Numbered from the stretch's first letter, positions 1-6,924 are shown. The stretch: DNA of 10,330 nucleotides from Sulfuricurvum sp. (GCA_030679635.1 JAUXSZ010000012.1:1-10330), one strand, 5' to 3'. Notes: generated from the sequence alone by a model not told the origin. Translations and numbers: made by a program.

Positions 1-1770
1 GAAAACAAAGGGAAGATAGAAGATGCTCTCAAACAAGGAAAACTCCAAGGTATAAGCCTCATTCATAAGGGTAAATATGCGCTTATGATACTAAAACCGG
101 TGAGTGAAATCGGGGGAGAACAGACCGCTTACATGGTCGAAATCACCCCAAACCACAACATGTTTATTACGCAGTGGAATCAGTTTTTGGCATTATGGAT
201 CACCCTTTCTCTCTTGTTAGCGTTGTTGATGTGGTACATTTACCGGTATAACCGTTCGGTGATTTTTTTGGAACAGTATAAAAACGCCATTGAAGAGAGT
301 ATGATTGTCTCTCGAACGGATGAAAAGGGAATTATCACCGCTGTCAACCCTCTCTTTGTGAAAATTAGCGGGTACAGCGAAGAGGAACTGATTGGAAAGC
401 CGCACAGTATCGTCCGCCATCCTGATACCCCCATAGCGGTTTTTAAAGGGATGTGGAGGACGATACGGCGAGGGAAGAATTGGCACGGTGACATGCAAAA
501 TCTTACTAAAGATGGGAAATCCTATTTTGTGAAGAATTTAATCTGTCCTATTGTGGATGAAGATGGGAAAGTTTTGGAATATATCGGCCTACGCGAAGAC
601 ATTACGGAAATTGAAAACAGCCGTTTAAAGGCGCAGGAAGCAGAGCGGATTAAAGCGGCATTCGTAGCCAACATGAGTCATGAGATTCGAACTCCGATTA
701 ACGGCATTGACGGATTTGTCCATTTGCTCTCAAAATCTTCTCTTGATACCAATCAACGCCGTTATCTTTCAATTATTGAGAGTTCGTTGGAGACGCTGCT
801 GCATATTGTTAATGATGTTCTTGATTTTTCGAAAATCGAAGAAGGAAAAATTGAGATTGAGTGGATTGAGAGTCATCCAAAAAATCAATTACCACCGGTT
901 TTTGAGCTCTTTAGCCCGCAAGCTGAGCTTAAGAAGATTGATTATCGGCTGATGTTGGACGATAACTTAGCGGAGTGTCTGCTCCTTGATATCCTTCGGA
1001 TCAAACAAGTCATCAGCAATCTGATAAGCAATTCACTTAAATTTACACCCGAAGAAGGGTCGGTTCAGCTGAAAATAGAGGTAGTGAAGGATACGGCCAG
1101 TGAGCAAATCGTGCGCTTTAGTGTGACCGATACGGGCATCGGTATTCCCAAAGAGAAGCAGGGAAAAATTTTTGAGAAATTTACACAAGCCGATGCGTCG
1201 ACAACACGTCAATACGGCGGTACAGGTTTAGGTCTGTCGATCGCTTATGCTATGGTTGAGCTTATGGGGGGCGTCCTTGAAATTCAAAGTGAAGAGGGAA
1301 AAGGGAGCATATTTTCTTTCCAGCTTAAAGCCCGTAAATGTACTAAATTAGAAGCAGAGCCATTAGAGATTAATGATGAAACCGGGATATCCTTGGCTCT
1401 CAAGGTATTGGTGGTGGATGATTATGAGATCAACCGGATGCTTATCGGTGAGGTTCTGAGTTTTCATTACGGTATTAGTGCTGATTTTGCCAACAATGGG
1501 GAAGAGGCTGTTGCAATGGTGGATAAAAATAGCTATGATCTGGTATTCATGGACGTTAATATGCCGGTTATGGATGGTATTACAGCAACCCATATCATTA
1601 GAAAAACAGATACCATGCTCCCTATCATTGCTTTGACGGCCAACGCGATGGAAGGGGACAGTGAAAAGTTTATAGGGGAGGGGATGAACGATTATCTCAT
1701 CAAACCTTTAGACTATGCGGAACTGAAGCGGGTGCTGATGCGCTTTTCCAACATGAAGAGGATTTTATGA
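1..1770 (+). CDS. Hybrid sensor histidine kinase (PAS-HisKA-HATPase-REC), 5'-partial
   Basis: The reading frame is open from the first base, so the gene starts upstream; 589 residues are visible and the first ATG in view (position 85) is probably internal. Visible order: end of an extracytoplasmic sensor region, one transmembrane helix (about residues 61-81, rich in Leu and Trp), an Aer-like PAS domain (about 95-200, with GYSEEELIGK and RHPD), a dimerisation/phosphoacceptor domain with MSHEIRTPING (His at nt 679-681), a HATPase domain (N box NLISNSLKF, DTGIGIP, GGTGLGLSI), and a receiver domain (about 465-587) with VVDD, phosphoacceptor Asp in FMDVNMPVMDG (nt 1552-1554) and Lys in LIKPL. It should autophosphorylate on His and pass phosphate to its own receiver, then to the Hpt protein encoded next. 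All catalytic motifs are intact. The PAS resembles those that bind FAD in Aer, so redox sensing is possible, but the signal cannot be read from the sequence. Confidence 0.95.
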   Translation, partial: ENKGKIEDALKQGKLQGISLIHKGKYALMILKPVSEIGGEQTAYMVEITPNHNMFITQWNQFLALWITLSLLLALLMWYIYRYNRSVIFLEQYKNAIEESMIVSRTDEKGIITAVNPLFVKISGYSEEELIGKPHSIVRHPDTPIAVFKGMWRTIRRGKNWHGDMQNLTKDGKSYFVKNLICPIVDEDGKVLEYIGLREDITEIENSRLKAQEAERIKAAFVANMSHEIRTPINGIDGFVHLLSKSSLDTNQRRYLSIIESSLETLLHIVNDVLDFSKIEEGKIEIEWIESHPKNQLPPVFELFSPQAELKKIDYRLMLDDNLAECLLLDILRIKQVISNLISNSLKFTPEEGSVQLKIEVVKDTASEQIVRFSVTDTGIGIPKEKQGKIFEKFTQADASTTRQYGGTGLGLSIAYAMVELMGGVLEIQSEEGKGSIFSFQLKARKCTKLEAEPLEINDETGISLALKVLVVDDYEINRMLIGEVLSFHYGISADFANNGEEAVAMVDKNSYDLVFMDVNMPVMDGITATHIIRKTDTMLPIIALTANAMEGDSEKFIGEGMNDYLIKPLDYAELKRVLMRFSNMKRIL

Positions 1771-2147
1771 GAAACGTCGATTATGACAAAGAGGTTCAAC
1801 GGCTTGAAGAGGTATTTTCCGAGTTAAAAACGATGTTGCATTTGTCGGATGAGATCATTATCCGACTCAATGATAAATTTTTTGAAAGCATCGCCGTTAC
1901 TCTTGAAAAACTAAGGGAAGCCATTAATACGGAAGAGTATGAATCCATTGAGATGCATGCACATTCGGTAAAAGGGAGCGCAGCTTCATTACGTTACACC
2001 CTCATCAGTGAAATAGCCCAAGGGTTAGAAAAAAGTGCCAAAGCAAAAGAAAACTACCCATATGAACAAGAGTTGAGCAAACTTTCAGATGAATTTACCG
2101 CAGCCGCTCATGGATATCTCTTATGGAAAAAGCAAAGGGACTCCTAG
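1767..2147 (+). CDS. Stand-alone Hpt (histidine phosphotransfer) protein
   Basis: A 126-residue protein with no signal peptide or membrane segment, predicted to be an all-helical cytoplasmic Hpt domain. The Hpt signature HSVKGSAASLR is at residues 66-76; His66 is the expected phosphoacceptor, followed by the usual KGS(A). The flanking helices are rich in Glu, Lys and Leu, as in the four-helix Hpt bundle. The ATG overlaps the kinase stop codon (ATGA), with AAGAGGA four bases upstream as ribosome binding site, so translation is probably coupled. The simplest role is to carry phosphate from the kinase receiver domain to a response regulator encoded elsewhere; no output regulator is in view. The stop codon lies inside a hairpin terminator shared with the convergent permease gene. 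Confidence 0.88.
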   Translation: MRNVDYDKEVQRLEEVFSELKTMLHLSDEIIIRLNDKFFESIAVTLEKLREAINTEEYESIEMHAHSVKGSAASLRYTLISEIAQGLEKSAKAKENYPYEQELSKLSDEFTAAAHGYLLWKKQRDS

Positions 2148-2153
2148 CTTTTT
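2127..2153. terminator. Bidirectional hairpin terminator between convergent genes
   Basis: A-A-A-A-A-G-C at 2127-2133 pairs with G-C-T-T-T-T-T at 2147-2153. After a small internal bulge, AGG (2136-2138) pairs with CCT (2143-2145) around the loop GACT. The T run continues to 2154. Because one stem flank is A-rich and the other T-rich, the element reads as an intrinsic terminator on both strands. It covers the Hpt stop codon (2145-2147) and touches the permease stop codon (2153-2155). Confidence 0.65.
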
Positions 2154-3511
2154 TATTCTGCGGTTAACCGCCCACGCATGAGAAAGTAAATCCCGATTCC
2201 GATACCGCTCCAGAGGGCAAAGCGTACCCATGTGTGCCATTCCAACCCGGCCATAATAAACATCAAGAGGGCGAAGTTTAGGGGGATGAGTATCCAAAAC
2301 ATCGGTACACGAAAACTTCCTACCAGCCCTTTTTTACGTAACAAGACAATCGCCACGGCAACAATGAAATAGGCAAACAGTGTTCCGATATTGACCAGCT
2401 CCGCTAAGACTTTGAGCGGTACAAAGCCGGCTAAAAAAGCAAGGAAGAAACCGCCGATAAGGGTGAGTTTAAAAGGGGTGTTATACTTTGGGTGGACTTC
2501 ACACAGTTTTTTTGGCAAAAAACCATCCCGTGAGAGGGCAAATGCAATGCGGGTAAATCCAAGCCCCATCACCAGCATCACCGTTGTAATGGTCAAAACG
2601 GCCCCCAGTGCGATAAAACTGGCAAGGAAGGGCTCATCAACTTTTAGCATCGCATAGGAGAGGGCATGGGGCACATCGAGATCTTGGTAGCTGACCATTG
2701 AGGTGAGGGTAAAGCTGACAAGGATAAAAAACATCGTTGAAAATGCGAGCGAGAGCATCAGTGCTTTTGGAATGACTTTGGTAGGGTCTTTGGTCTCTTC
2801 CGCCACGGTGGAGATGGCATCGAATCCCAAATAGGCGAAGATGATCAAACTCGTTGCATGCCATACCCCCTCCCATCCAAAAGGGAAAAAGTTACGAATA
2901 TTGTTGATATCGAAATGTTGCAATCCGAAGATGACAAAGACTGACAGAACAGCTATTTTAATGTAGACGATAATATTATTGACCCGTGCGCTTTCTTTGA
3001 TTCCGATTGCAAGGAGGGTGAAGATGACTAAGATAACCAAAAAGGCGCTAATATCGACAAATGTCCCTTTGGCCGGGTCATACGCACCACTGAGAGCCGT
3101 GGGGAGTGCGAGATGAAAGTTGGTTTCGATAAAGGTGCGAAAATAGCCAGACCATCCTGTTGCAACGGCACTGGTGGCGACACCGTATTCAAGCAGCAGA
3201 TTCCACCCTACCAACCATGCGAAAAATTCACCCAGTGTAGCGTATGTGTAGTTATAGGCACTTCCAGAGACCGGATAGATAGAGCTCATTTCGGCATAGA
3301 TCATCGCCGTTATACCAATTGCGATGGCGCCGATTAGAAAAGAGAGGACGATAGCAGGACCCGCCGTGGTTGCGGCCGCTTGTCCAGTGATGACGAAGAT
3401 TCCCGCCCCGATGATCGCCCCAACACCGATAAAGGAGACATCCAGAAGAGTCAAATGGCGTCCAAGTCCGGAACCACCTATTTTTGGAATTTTGGTAGTG
3501 AATAGTCCCAT
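2153..3511 (-). CDS. APC-superfamily amino-acid permease (CAT/YfnA-like)
   Basis: A 452-residue polytopic inner-membrane protein with about twelve hydrophobic segments, the usual size for the amino acid-polyamine-organocation family. The first membrane segment carries the substrate-binding signature GVGAIIGAGIFVITG (about residues 31-45), and a later segment has the family motif FAYLGFDAISTVAEE followed by TKDPTKVIPKAL, typical of the cationic amino-acid transporter branch and its bacterial YfnA-type relatives. It likely imports amino acids by proton symport; the actual substrate cannot be told from sequence. The start ATG (3509-3511) has only a weak Shine-Dalgarno (AGTAGGT). A TAAAAT at 3540-3535 on the coding strand is a possible -10 with no clear -35; no strong terminator separates the gene from the tRNA cluster upstream, so read-through expression is possible. 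The 119 bp between start and tRNA-Leu are AT-rich and hold no other gene. Confidence 0.92.
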   Translation of the reverse strand: MGLFTTKIPKIGGSGLGRHLTLLDVSFIGVGAIIGAGIFVITGQAAATTAGPAIVLSFLIGAIAIGITAMIYAEMSSIYPVSGSAYNYTYATLGEFFAWLVGWNLLLEYGVATSAVATGWSGYFRTFIETNFHLALPTALSGAYDPAKGTFVDISAFLVILVIFTLLAIGIKESARVNNIIVYIKIAVLSVFVIFGLQHFDINNIRNFFPFGWEGVWHATSLIIFAYLGFDAISTVAEETKDPTKVIPKALMLSLAFSTMFFILVSFTLTSMVSYQDLDVPHALSYAMLKVDEPFLASFIALGAVLTITTVMLVMGLGFTRIAFALSRDGFLPKKLCEVHPKYNTPFKLTLIGGFFLAFLAGFVPLKVLAELVNIGTLFAYFIVAVAIVLLRKKGLVGSFRVPMFWILIPLNFALLMFIMAGLEWHTWVRFALWSGIGIGIYFLMRGRLTAE

Positions 3512-3630
3512 AAATACCTACTTTTTTTTGGTAGATTTTACAGTAAAGTAACAAAAAGTTATCGGAAAGAAGAGAGTTTTTTGAAAGAAAATGATTTTGA
3601 AATTATTTATAGAAGAAGTAATCAACAAGT

Positions 3631-3714
3631 TGGTGCGGATGGGGAGACTTGAACTCCCACACCGTGAGGCACCAGATCCTAAGTCTGGCGTGTCTACCAT
3701 TCCACCACATCCGC
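3631..3714 (-). tRNA. tRNA-Leu (anticodon TAG)
   Basis: The minus strand folds as a class II tRNA. The acceptor stem GCGGATG/CATCCGC is followed by discriminator A and an encoded CCA (3633-3631). The anticodon stem CCAGA/TCTGG holds loop CTTAGGA, giving anticodon TAG for CUA and CUG codons. A variable arm of the extended type (GCCTCACGGTGT) precedes the T arm GGGAG-TTCAAGT-CTCCC. It is the last tRNA of the cluster, 14 nt after tRNA-Arg(TCT). No strong terminator is visible after it. Confidence 0.96.
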
Positions 3715-3728
3715 ACATAAATCTAAGG

Positions 3729-3805
3729 TGGTACGCCCTAGAGGATTCGAACCTCTGACCGATGCCTTAGAAGGGCATTGCTCTATCCAACTGAGCTAAG
3801 GACGC
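3729..3805 (-). tRNA. tRNA-Arg (anticodon TCT)
   Basis: A 77-nt cloverleaf on the minus strand with D arm GCTCAGTTGGATAGAGC, anticodon stem ATGCC/GGCAT with loop CTTCTAA (anticodon TCT, reading AGA and AGG), T arm AGAGG-TTCGAAT-CCTCT, discriminator A and encoded CCA. The acceptor stem GCGTCCT/AGGGCGT has two G-U wobble pairs, including the terminal pair 1-72, which is slightly unusual but compatible with function. It lies 11 nt after tRNA-Arg(TCG) and 14 nt before tRNA-Leu, so the three are clearly co-transcribed. Confidence 0.96.
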
Positions 3806-3816
3806 GAGTAACTATA

Positions 3817-3893
3817 TGGTGCGCCCGATAGGGTTCGAACCTATAACCTACGGATCCGAAGTCCGTTACTCTATCCAATTGAGCTACGAGCGC
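3817..3893 (-). tRNA. tRNA-Arg (anticodon TCG)
   Basis: A 77-nt cloverleaf on the minus strand. The acceptor GCGCTCG/CGGGCGC has one wobble, the anticodon stem is ACGGA/TCCGT with loop CTTCGGA (anticodon TCG, reading CGA and CGG), and the T arm is ATAGG-TTCGAAC-CCTAT, followed by discriminator A and encoded CCA. It is separated from tRNA-His upstream by 51 AT-rich bases that include a weak terminator-like hairpin, so partial attenuation or a separate weak start before this gene is possible. Confidence 0.96.
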
Positions 3894-3919
3894 AATAATC
3901 TTCTAAAACATCGAAAATC

Positions 3920-3940
3920 AAAAAGGTTTTTAAATAAACC
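3920..3940 (-). terminator. Weak terminator-like hairpin after tRNA-His
   Basis: On the minus strand GGTTT (3940-3936) can pair with AAACC (3929-3925) across a six-base loop, followed by five T (3924-3920). The five-pair stem has only two G-C pairs, so it would terminate poorly; it may be an attenuator or processing signal inside the tRNA transcript. The same bases can instead pair with a copy upstream of tRNA-His. Confidence 0.3.
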
Positions 3941-4045
3941 GATATGGGGTGGGATGCGGGGCTCGAACCCGTGACCCCCGGCACCACAAACCAGTGCTCT
4001 AACCAACTGAGCTAATCCCACCATAACAAAAGTGTTTATTTAAAA
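3928..4045. repeat. 12-bp perfect inverted repeat enclosing tRNA-His
   Basis: TTTTAAATAAAC at 3928-3939 is the exact reverse complement of GTTTATTTAAAA at 4034-4045. The arms lie 5 nt from the 3' end and 11 nt from the 5' end of tRNA-His, so in the precursor RNA they could form a 12-bp stem closing over the whole tRNA, as in RNase III processing stems of rRNA/tRNA precursors. The stem is almost all A-U (one G-C pair), so its stability is uncertain. Confidence 0.5.
3945..4022 (-). tRNA. tRNA-His (anticodon GTG)
   Basis: A minus-strand cloverleaf with acceptor GTGGGAT/ATCCCAC, D arm GCTCAGTTGGTTAGAGC, anticodon stem CTGGT/GCCGG (two wobble pairs) with loop TTGTGGT (anticodon GTG), T arm ACGGG-TTCGAGC-CCCGC (its outermost 49-65 pair, A-C, is a mismatch) and encoded CCA. 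The histidine-specific identity pair is present: an extra genomically encoded G at -1 (position 4022) opposite discriminator C73 (3948). The given 5' end includes G-1. The gene is flanked by the inverted repeat described separately. Confidence 0.96.
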
Positions 4046-4068
4046 TTCGAATATTAAAACAAAAATAG

Positions 4069-4146
4069 TGGTCGGGGCGAGAGGACTCGAACCTCCGGCC
4101 CCTTGGTCCCAAACCAAGTACTCTAACCATACTGAGCTACGCCCCG
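4069..4146 (-). tRNA. tRNA-Pro (anticodon TGG)
   Basis: This is the first gene of the minus-strand tRNA cluster. The acceptor CGGGGCG/CGCCCCG starts with C1-G72, as usual for bacterial tRNA-Pro, followed by discriminator A and encoded CCA. The anticodon stem CTTGG/CCAAG holds loop TTTGGGA, giving anticodon TGG, which can read all CCN codons when modified. The T arm is GGAGG-TTCGAGT-CCTCT. Its 5' end lies about 40 nt downstream of the expected start of the consensus promoter at 4195-4223. Confidence 0.96.
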
Positions 4147-4194
4147 ACACTTCATCTAATCTGAACTCTTTTGGAGCTGAATTAGTGAGGCGAA

Positions 4195-4223
4195 ATTATA
4201 GTCTATTGTTCTTTAAATGTCAA
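4195..4223 (-). promoter_or_regulatory. Perfect-consensus sigma-70 promoter for the tRNA cluster
   Basis: The minus strand has -35 TTGACA (4223-4218), a 17-bp spacer and -10 TATAAT (4200-4195), a full 12/12 match with ideal spacing. Expected initiation is near 4188. The bases just after the -10 (TTCGCC) are fairly G+C-rich, as in stable-RNA promoters under stringent control. The -35 begins only about ten bases past the thiG stop codon. Confidence 0.9.
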
Positions 4224-4232
4224 GATGTTTTT

Positions 4233-5009
4233 TTAAAACTGTATCATTCCATCAATTGGAGAAGATGCAGTTGCGTATGGGCGCTTGGGAATACGTCCTG
4301 CAAGGTAGCTCAATCGACCTGCAATAACGGCATTTTTCATGGCTTCTGCCATTAGCATCGGATTTTGTGCCTGCGCAATCGCCGTGTTGGTCAAAATACC
4401 ATCCGCACCCAGCTCCATTGCCAGTGCGGCATCCGAAGCACATCCGATACCTGCGTCAACGATAATAGGCACTTTTACCGCTTCGCGTACAAACACGATG
4501 TTATAACGGTTCTGTATTCCCAAACCGCTGCCGATAGGTGCTGCGAGCGGCATAATTGCATGCGCACCCGCATCCTCAAGACGGCGTGCCATAATCGGAT
4601 CATCTGATGTATAGGCCATAATAGTGAAACCGTCTTTGGCTAACACTTCACATGCTTTGATCGTCTCTAAAACATCGGGATAGAGCGTTTTTAGGGTATC
4701 CCCGATCACTTCGAGTTTGATCAAATCAATCCCCGTCGCTTCACGTGTGAGGCGGAAAAGGGTGATCGCCTCTTCGGCTGTGGTACACCCTGCTGAATTG
4801 GGGAGGAATTTGACATTGGTTCCCGCAAAGGTATCGCGTAAATTTGCCTCGTTCGGATTGGTGATGTTCAAACGGCGAACCGCGACGGTGATGAGTTGGG
4901 AACCGCTAGCGAGTGTGGCCGCTTTGGTCGTTTCAAAAGAGTCGTATTTGCCACTTCCGACGATGAGACGGCTTCCGAGGGTGTATTTTCCAATTTGTAA
5001 GGTATGCAT
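4233..5009 (-). CDS. thiG: Thiazole synthase ThiG
   Basis: A 258-residue TIM-barrel enzyme of full family length. ThiG condenses 1-deoxy-D-xylulose 5-phosphate, dehydroglycine and the sulfur carried as ThiS thiocarboxylate into the thiazole phosphate of thiamine. Visible family motifs are GSGKY near the N terminus (19-23), LPNSAGC (69-75), the Schiff-base lysine in DLIKLEVIGD (Lys98), DDPIMARRLEDAGA, MPLAAPIGSG, VDAGIG and the phosphate-binding LTNTAIA segment. A strong AAAGGA lies six bases before the ATG, fixing the start. It is the last gene of nnr-purN-thiG, 16 bp after purN. The usual partners thiS, thiF and thiH/thiO are not in the window. No TPP riboswitch is visible upstream, and there is no room for a normal terminator before the tRNA promoter. 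Confidence 0.97.
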   Translation of the reverse strand: MHTLQIGKYTLGSRLIVGSGKYDSFETTKAATLASGSQLITVAVRRLNITNPNEANLRDTFAGTNVKFLPNSAGCTTAEEAITLFRLTREATGIDLIKLEVIGDTLKTLYPDVLETIKACEVLAKDGFTIMAYTSDDPIMARRLEDAGAHAIMPLAAPIGSGLGIQNRYNIVFVREAVKVPIIVDAGIGCASDAALAMELGADGILTNTAIAQAQNPMLMAEAMKNAVIAGRLSYLAGRIPKRPYATASSPIDGMIQF

Positions 5010-5025
5010 CAGTGTCCTTTTATGA

Positions 5026-5580
5026 TCAATCTTTGAGAATGTTGATAATGCTTTGGGGTAAAATTTCGTACTCTAGTGCACGGATTTTAGCCGAAAATCC
5101 TTCTAAATTATCGGTTGAATCTTTGGTAAAACTTTTTTGCAAGATTATTTTTCCCCCGTCGAGCTCATCGCTCACCCAGTGGACGCTGACACCGCAGACA
5201 TTTTGGTCGCTCTCAAAACTTTCTTTAATGGCATGAGCCCCTTTGAAAGCGGGTAGGAGTGAGGGGTGCAGATTGATGGAACGGATTTGGGTCGTAAACA
5301 CGGGGGTCAATATTCTCATAAATCCGCACAAAACGACGAGATCAGGAGTGTATTTGCCGATTATCTCAACCAATGCGGCATCGTAGCTCTCCCGATTTTC
5401 AAACAGGGTGTGGGAAAGAATTTCGACGGGGATATCGGCATCTTGCGCCTTAACAATTCCTCCGGCGTTTGGATTGTTGGTGAGTGCGCAGGTGATAATC
5501 GCGTGCTGACGATGGATCTTATGAATCAAATTGGAGAGGTTTGTCCCCTCTCCGCTGAATAAAACGACGATTCTTTTCAT
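5026..5580 (-). CDS. purN: Phosphoribosylglycinamide formyltransferase (PurN)
   Basis: A 184-residue GAR transformylase, which transfers the formyl group from 10-formyltetrahydrofolate to glycinamide ribonucleotide in the third step of purine synthesis. Motifs are the N-terminal phosphate-binding VLFSGEGTNL (residues 6-15), the catalytic stretch INLHPSLLPAFKG with Asn103 and His105, and GVSVHWVSDELDGG with Asp141, corresponding to the Asn-His-Asp set of the E. coli enzyme. The length is slightly below the typical 190-212. The ATG overlaps the nnr stop (ATGA), indicating translational coupling. Its product feeds FGAM and then AIR, which is also the substrate of ThiC for the thiamine pyrimidine, giving a metabolic link to thiG downstream. 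Confidence 0.96.
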   Translation of the reverse strand: MKRIVVLFSGEGTNLSNLIHKIHRQHAIITCALTNNPNAGGIVKAQDADIPVEILSHTLFENRESYDAALVEIIGKYTPDLVVLCGFMRILTPVFTTQIRSINLHPSLLPAFKGAHAIKESFESDQNVCGVSVHWVSDELDGGKIILQKSFTKDSTDNLEGFSAKIRALEYEILPQSIINILKD

Positions 5581-6896
5581 AACGCTGTGATCCCATCAAT
5601 AATGTCAAAAGGGGTGAGGGCATAGTTGTGTCTACAGAATTTTTGTGCGGAGAGAGTATGGGAAAGAGAGGCGTAAACGACCGCATCTATCGGGCTGTAT
5701 TCTTGGGCGAGCAATGCACCGATAAGCCCGGTGAGGACATCGCCGCTCCCCCCTTTGGCTAACGCTACGGTACCGTGTCCATTGATAAAAAAGCGGTCAT
5801 GTTGCCCGATAATGACATTGGCCCCTTTGAGCACTAGCACGGCGGAGGGATACGCTGCACAAAAATTCTCAACGTAGCCAAAACGGTCGTTTTGCAAGGT
5901 TGTTACGTCAATATCGGCAATGCCGCAAATACGCAAAATTTGGGTGAACTCTTTGGGATGAGGGGTGAGGACGATTTGGTCACGTGTGAGCAGTTTGGGA
6001 AACATCGGATGCCAAAAGATATCCGCATCGAGTACCAAAGGATAGCTATTGTCGAGCAATTTTGTCAGCTCATCATCGCAAAATTCACTCCCTAGCCCCA
6101 TCCCGAGGGCGATGGCCGTTGTGGTTGAGGGGAGGGAATGGCTCTGCATCAGCTCATAAGGGATGTGGACGTTTTCGTTGCTCACGAGGCTCACCAGACC
6201 CGTACCGAAACGTAGAGCTGCGGAGCCTGCGATAACCGATGCCCCGATTTTTTCTCCGCATATGAGGCTCAGATGTCCGTAACTTCCTTTGTGCGTTGAG
6301 GTGCGGATACGGTGAGGAAGTTGCAGATCGGTAGCGTCAAGAAGTTGCCAATTCGAAGGGATTTCATAGCGTATGCGAGAAACGCCCAAGTCAGTTACGA
6401 CGATCTCTCCGACGATCTCTTTGGCGGCGTCACTGAACATGCACCGTTTTAACCCTCCCATGGTGAGGGTTAAATCTGCTCGAAAAACATGAGGATCGAG
6501 GGTGCCGTTTGGAAAGAGGCCCGTGGGGACGTCGCACGCGATTTTGAAAGCTTGTAAGTTATTGAGCAAATCTAATAATTCTTGCGTGGCGGGGTCAAGT
6601 GGACGATTAAGCCCACTTCCAAAAAGGGCATCCACAATCACATCGTAATGTGCATGAACGGTATACTGGGTTGAAACCTTGTAATCTCCCTCTAGTAATC
6701 GCGCGAGAATCAATCCATCGGCTCCATTGTTACCGGGACCACAGACGATAAGAAGTGAAGAGTCGTGGGCAAAACGCTCACGAATAGCACGCTCCAATCC
6801 CATAGCGGCATGTTCCATCATGAGTGCTTCGCTAAGCCCATATTGAGCAACGGCGCGTTGATCGAGGGTGGCGGTTTCGATATAGAGATTTTGCAT
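5577..6896 (-). CDS. nnr: Bifunctional NAD(P)HX epimerase / ADP-dependent dehydratase
   Basis: A 439-residue fusion of a YjeF_N epimerase domain (about 1-195) and a ribokinase-like NAD(P)HX dehydratase domain (about 200-439). Together they repair hydrated NADH and NADPH: the first interconverts R and S epimers, the second dehydrates the S form using ADP or ATP. Visible motifs are the Rossmann-like CGPGNNGADG (52-61), VDALFGSGL (88-96), DVPTGL, then GSYGHL (204-209), LTPHPKEF (310-317), LKGAN (356-360) and the catalytic GGSGDVL (382-388, Asp386). The N-terminal helix has MMEHAA where many homologues have LMENAG. It is shorter than E. coli YjeF/Nnr (about 515) but both domains appear complete. 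It is the first gene of the minus-strand set; AGG about eight bases before the ATG serves as ribosome binding site. Confidence 0.94.
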   Translation of the reverse strand: MQNLYIETATLDQRAVAQYGLSEALMMEHAAMGLERAIRERFAHDSSLLIVCGPGNNGADGLILARLLEGDYKVSTQYTVHAHYDVIVDALFGSGLNRPLDPATQELLDLLNNLQAFKIACDVPTGLFPNGTLDPHVFRADLTLTMGGLKRCMFSDAAKEIVGEIVVTDLGVSRIRYEIPSNWQLLDATDLQLPHRIRTSTHKGSYGHLSLICGEKIGASVIAGSAALRFGTGLVSLVSNENVHIPYELMQSHSLPSTTTAIALGMGLGSEFCDDELTKLLDNSYPLVLDADIFWHPMFPKLLTRDQIVLTPHPKEFTQILRICGIADIDVTTLQNDRFGYVENFCAAYPSAVLVLKGANVIIGQHDRFFINGHGTVALAKGGSGDVLTGLIGALLAQEYSPIDAVVYASLSHTLSAQKFCRHNYALTPFDIIDGITAL

Positions 6897-6924
6897 AAAT
6901 GCACCTGTTTTGAAGGGTTATTGG

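Noticed and set aside
85..87. ATG at 85 as the true start of the histidine kinase
   Set aside because: The frame is open to position 1 with protein-like residues, and starting here would leave only a fragment of the sensor region before the membrane helix.
3518..3718. Minus-strand open frame of 66 codons through tRNA-Leu
   Set aside because: It is the direct translation of the tRNA-Leu gene followed by AT-rich spacer; no ribosome binding site and no protein-like pattern.
3715..4068. tRNA cluster as an integration site of a mobile element
   Set aside because: No integrase gene, no repeated tRNA 3' end and no phage-like genes are found in the window.
4068..4355. Plus-strand open frame of 95 codons across tRNA-Pro and the end of thiG
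   Set aside because: Its N-terminal residues are the translation of the antisense of tRNA-Pro, a well-known spurious product; the rest is antisense to thiG.
4147..5025. Possible TPP riboswitch controlling thiG
   Set aside because: The 16-bp purN-thiG gap is far too short, and no THI-box-like segment is seen upstream of purN or nnr.
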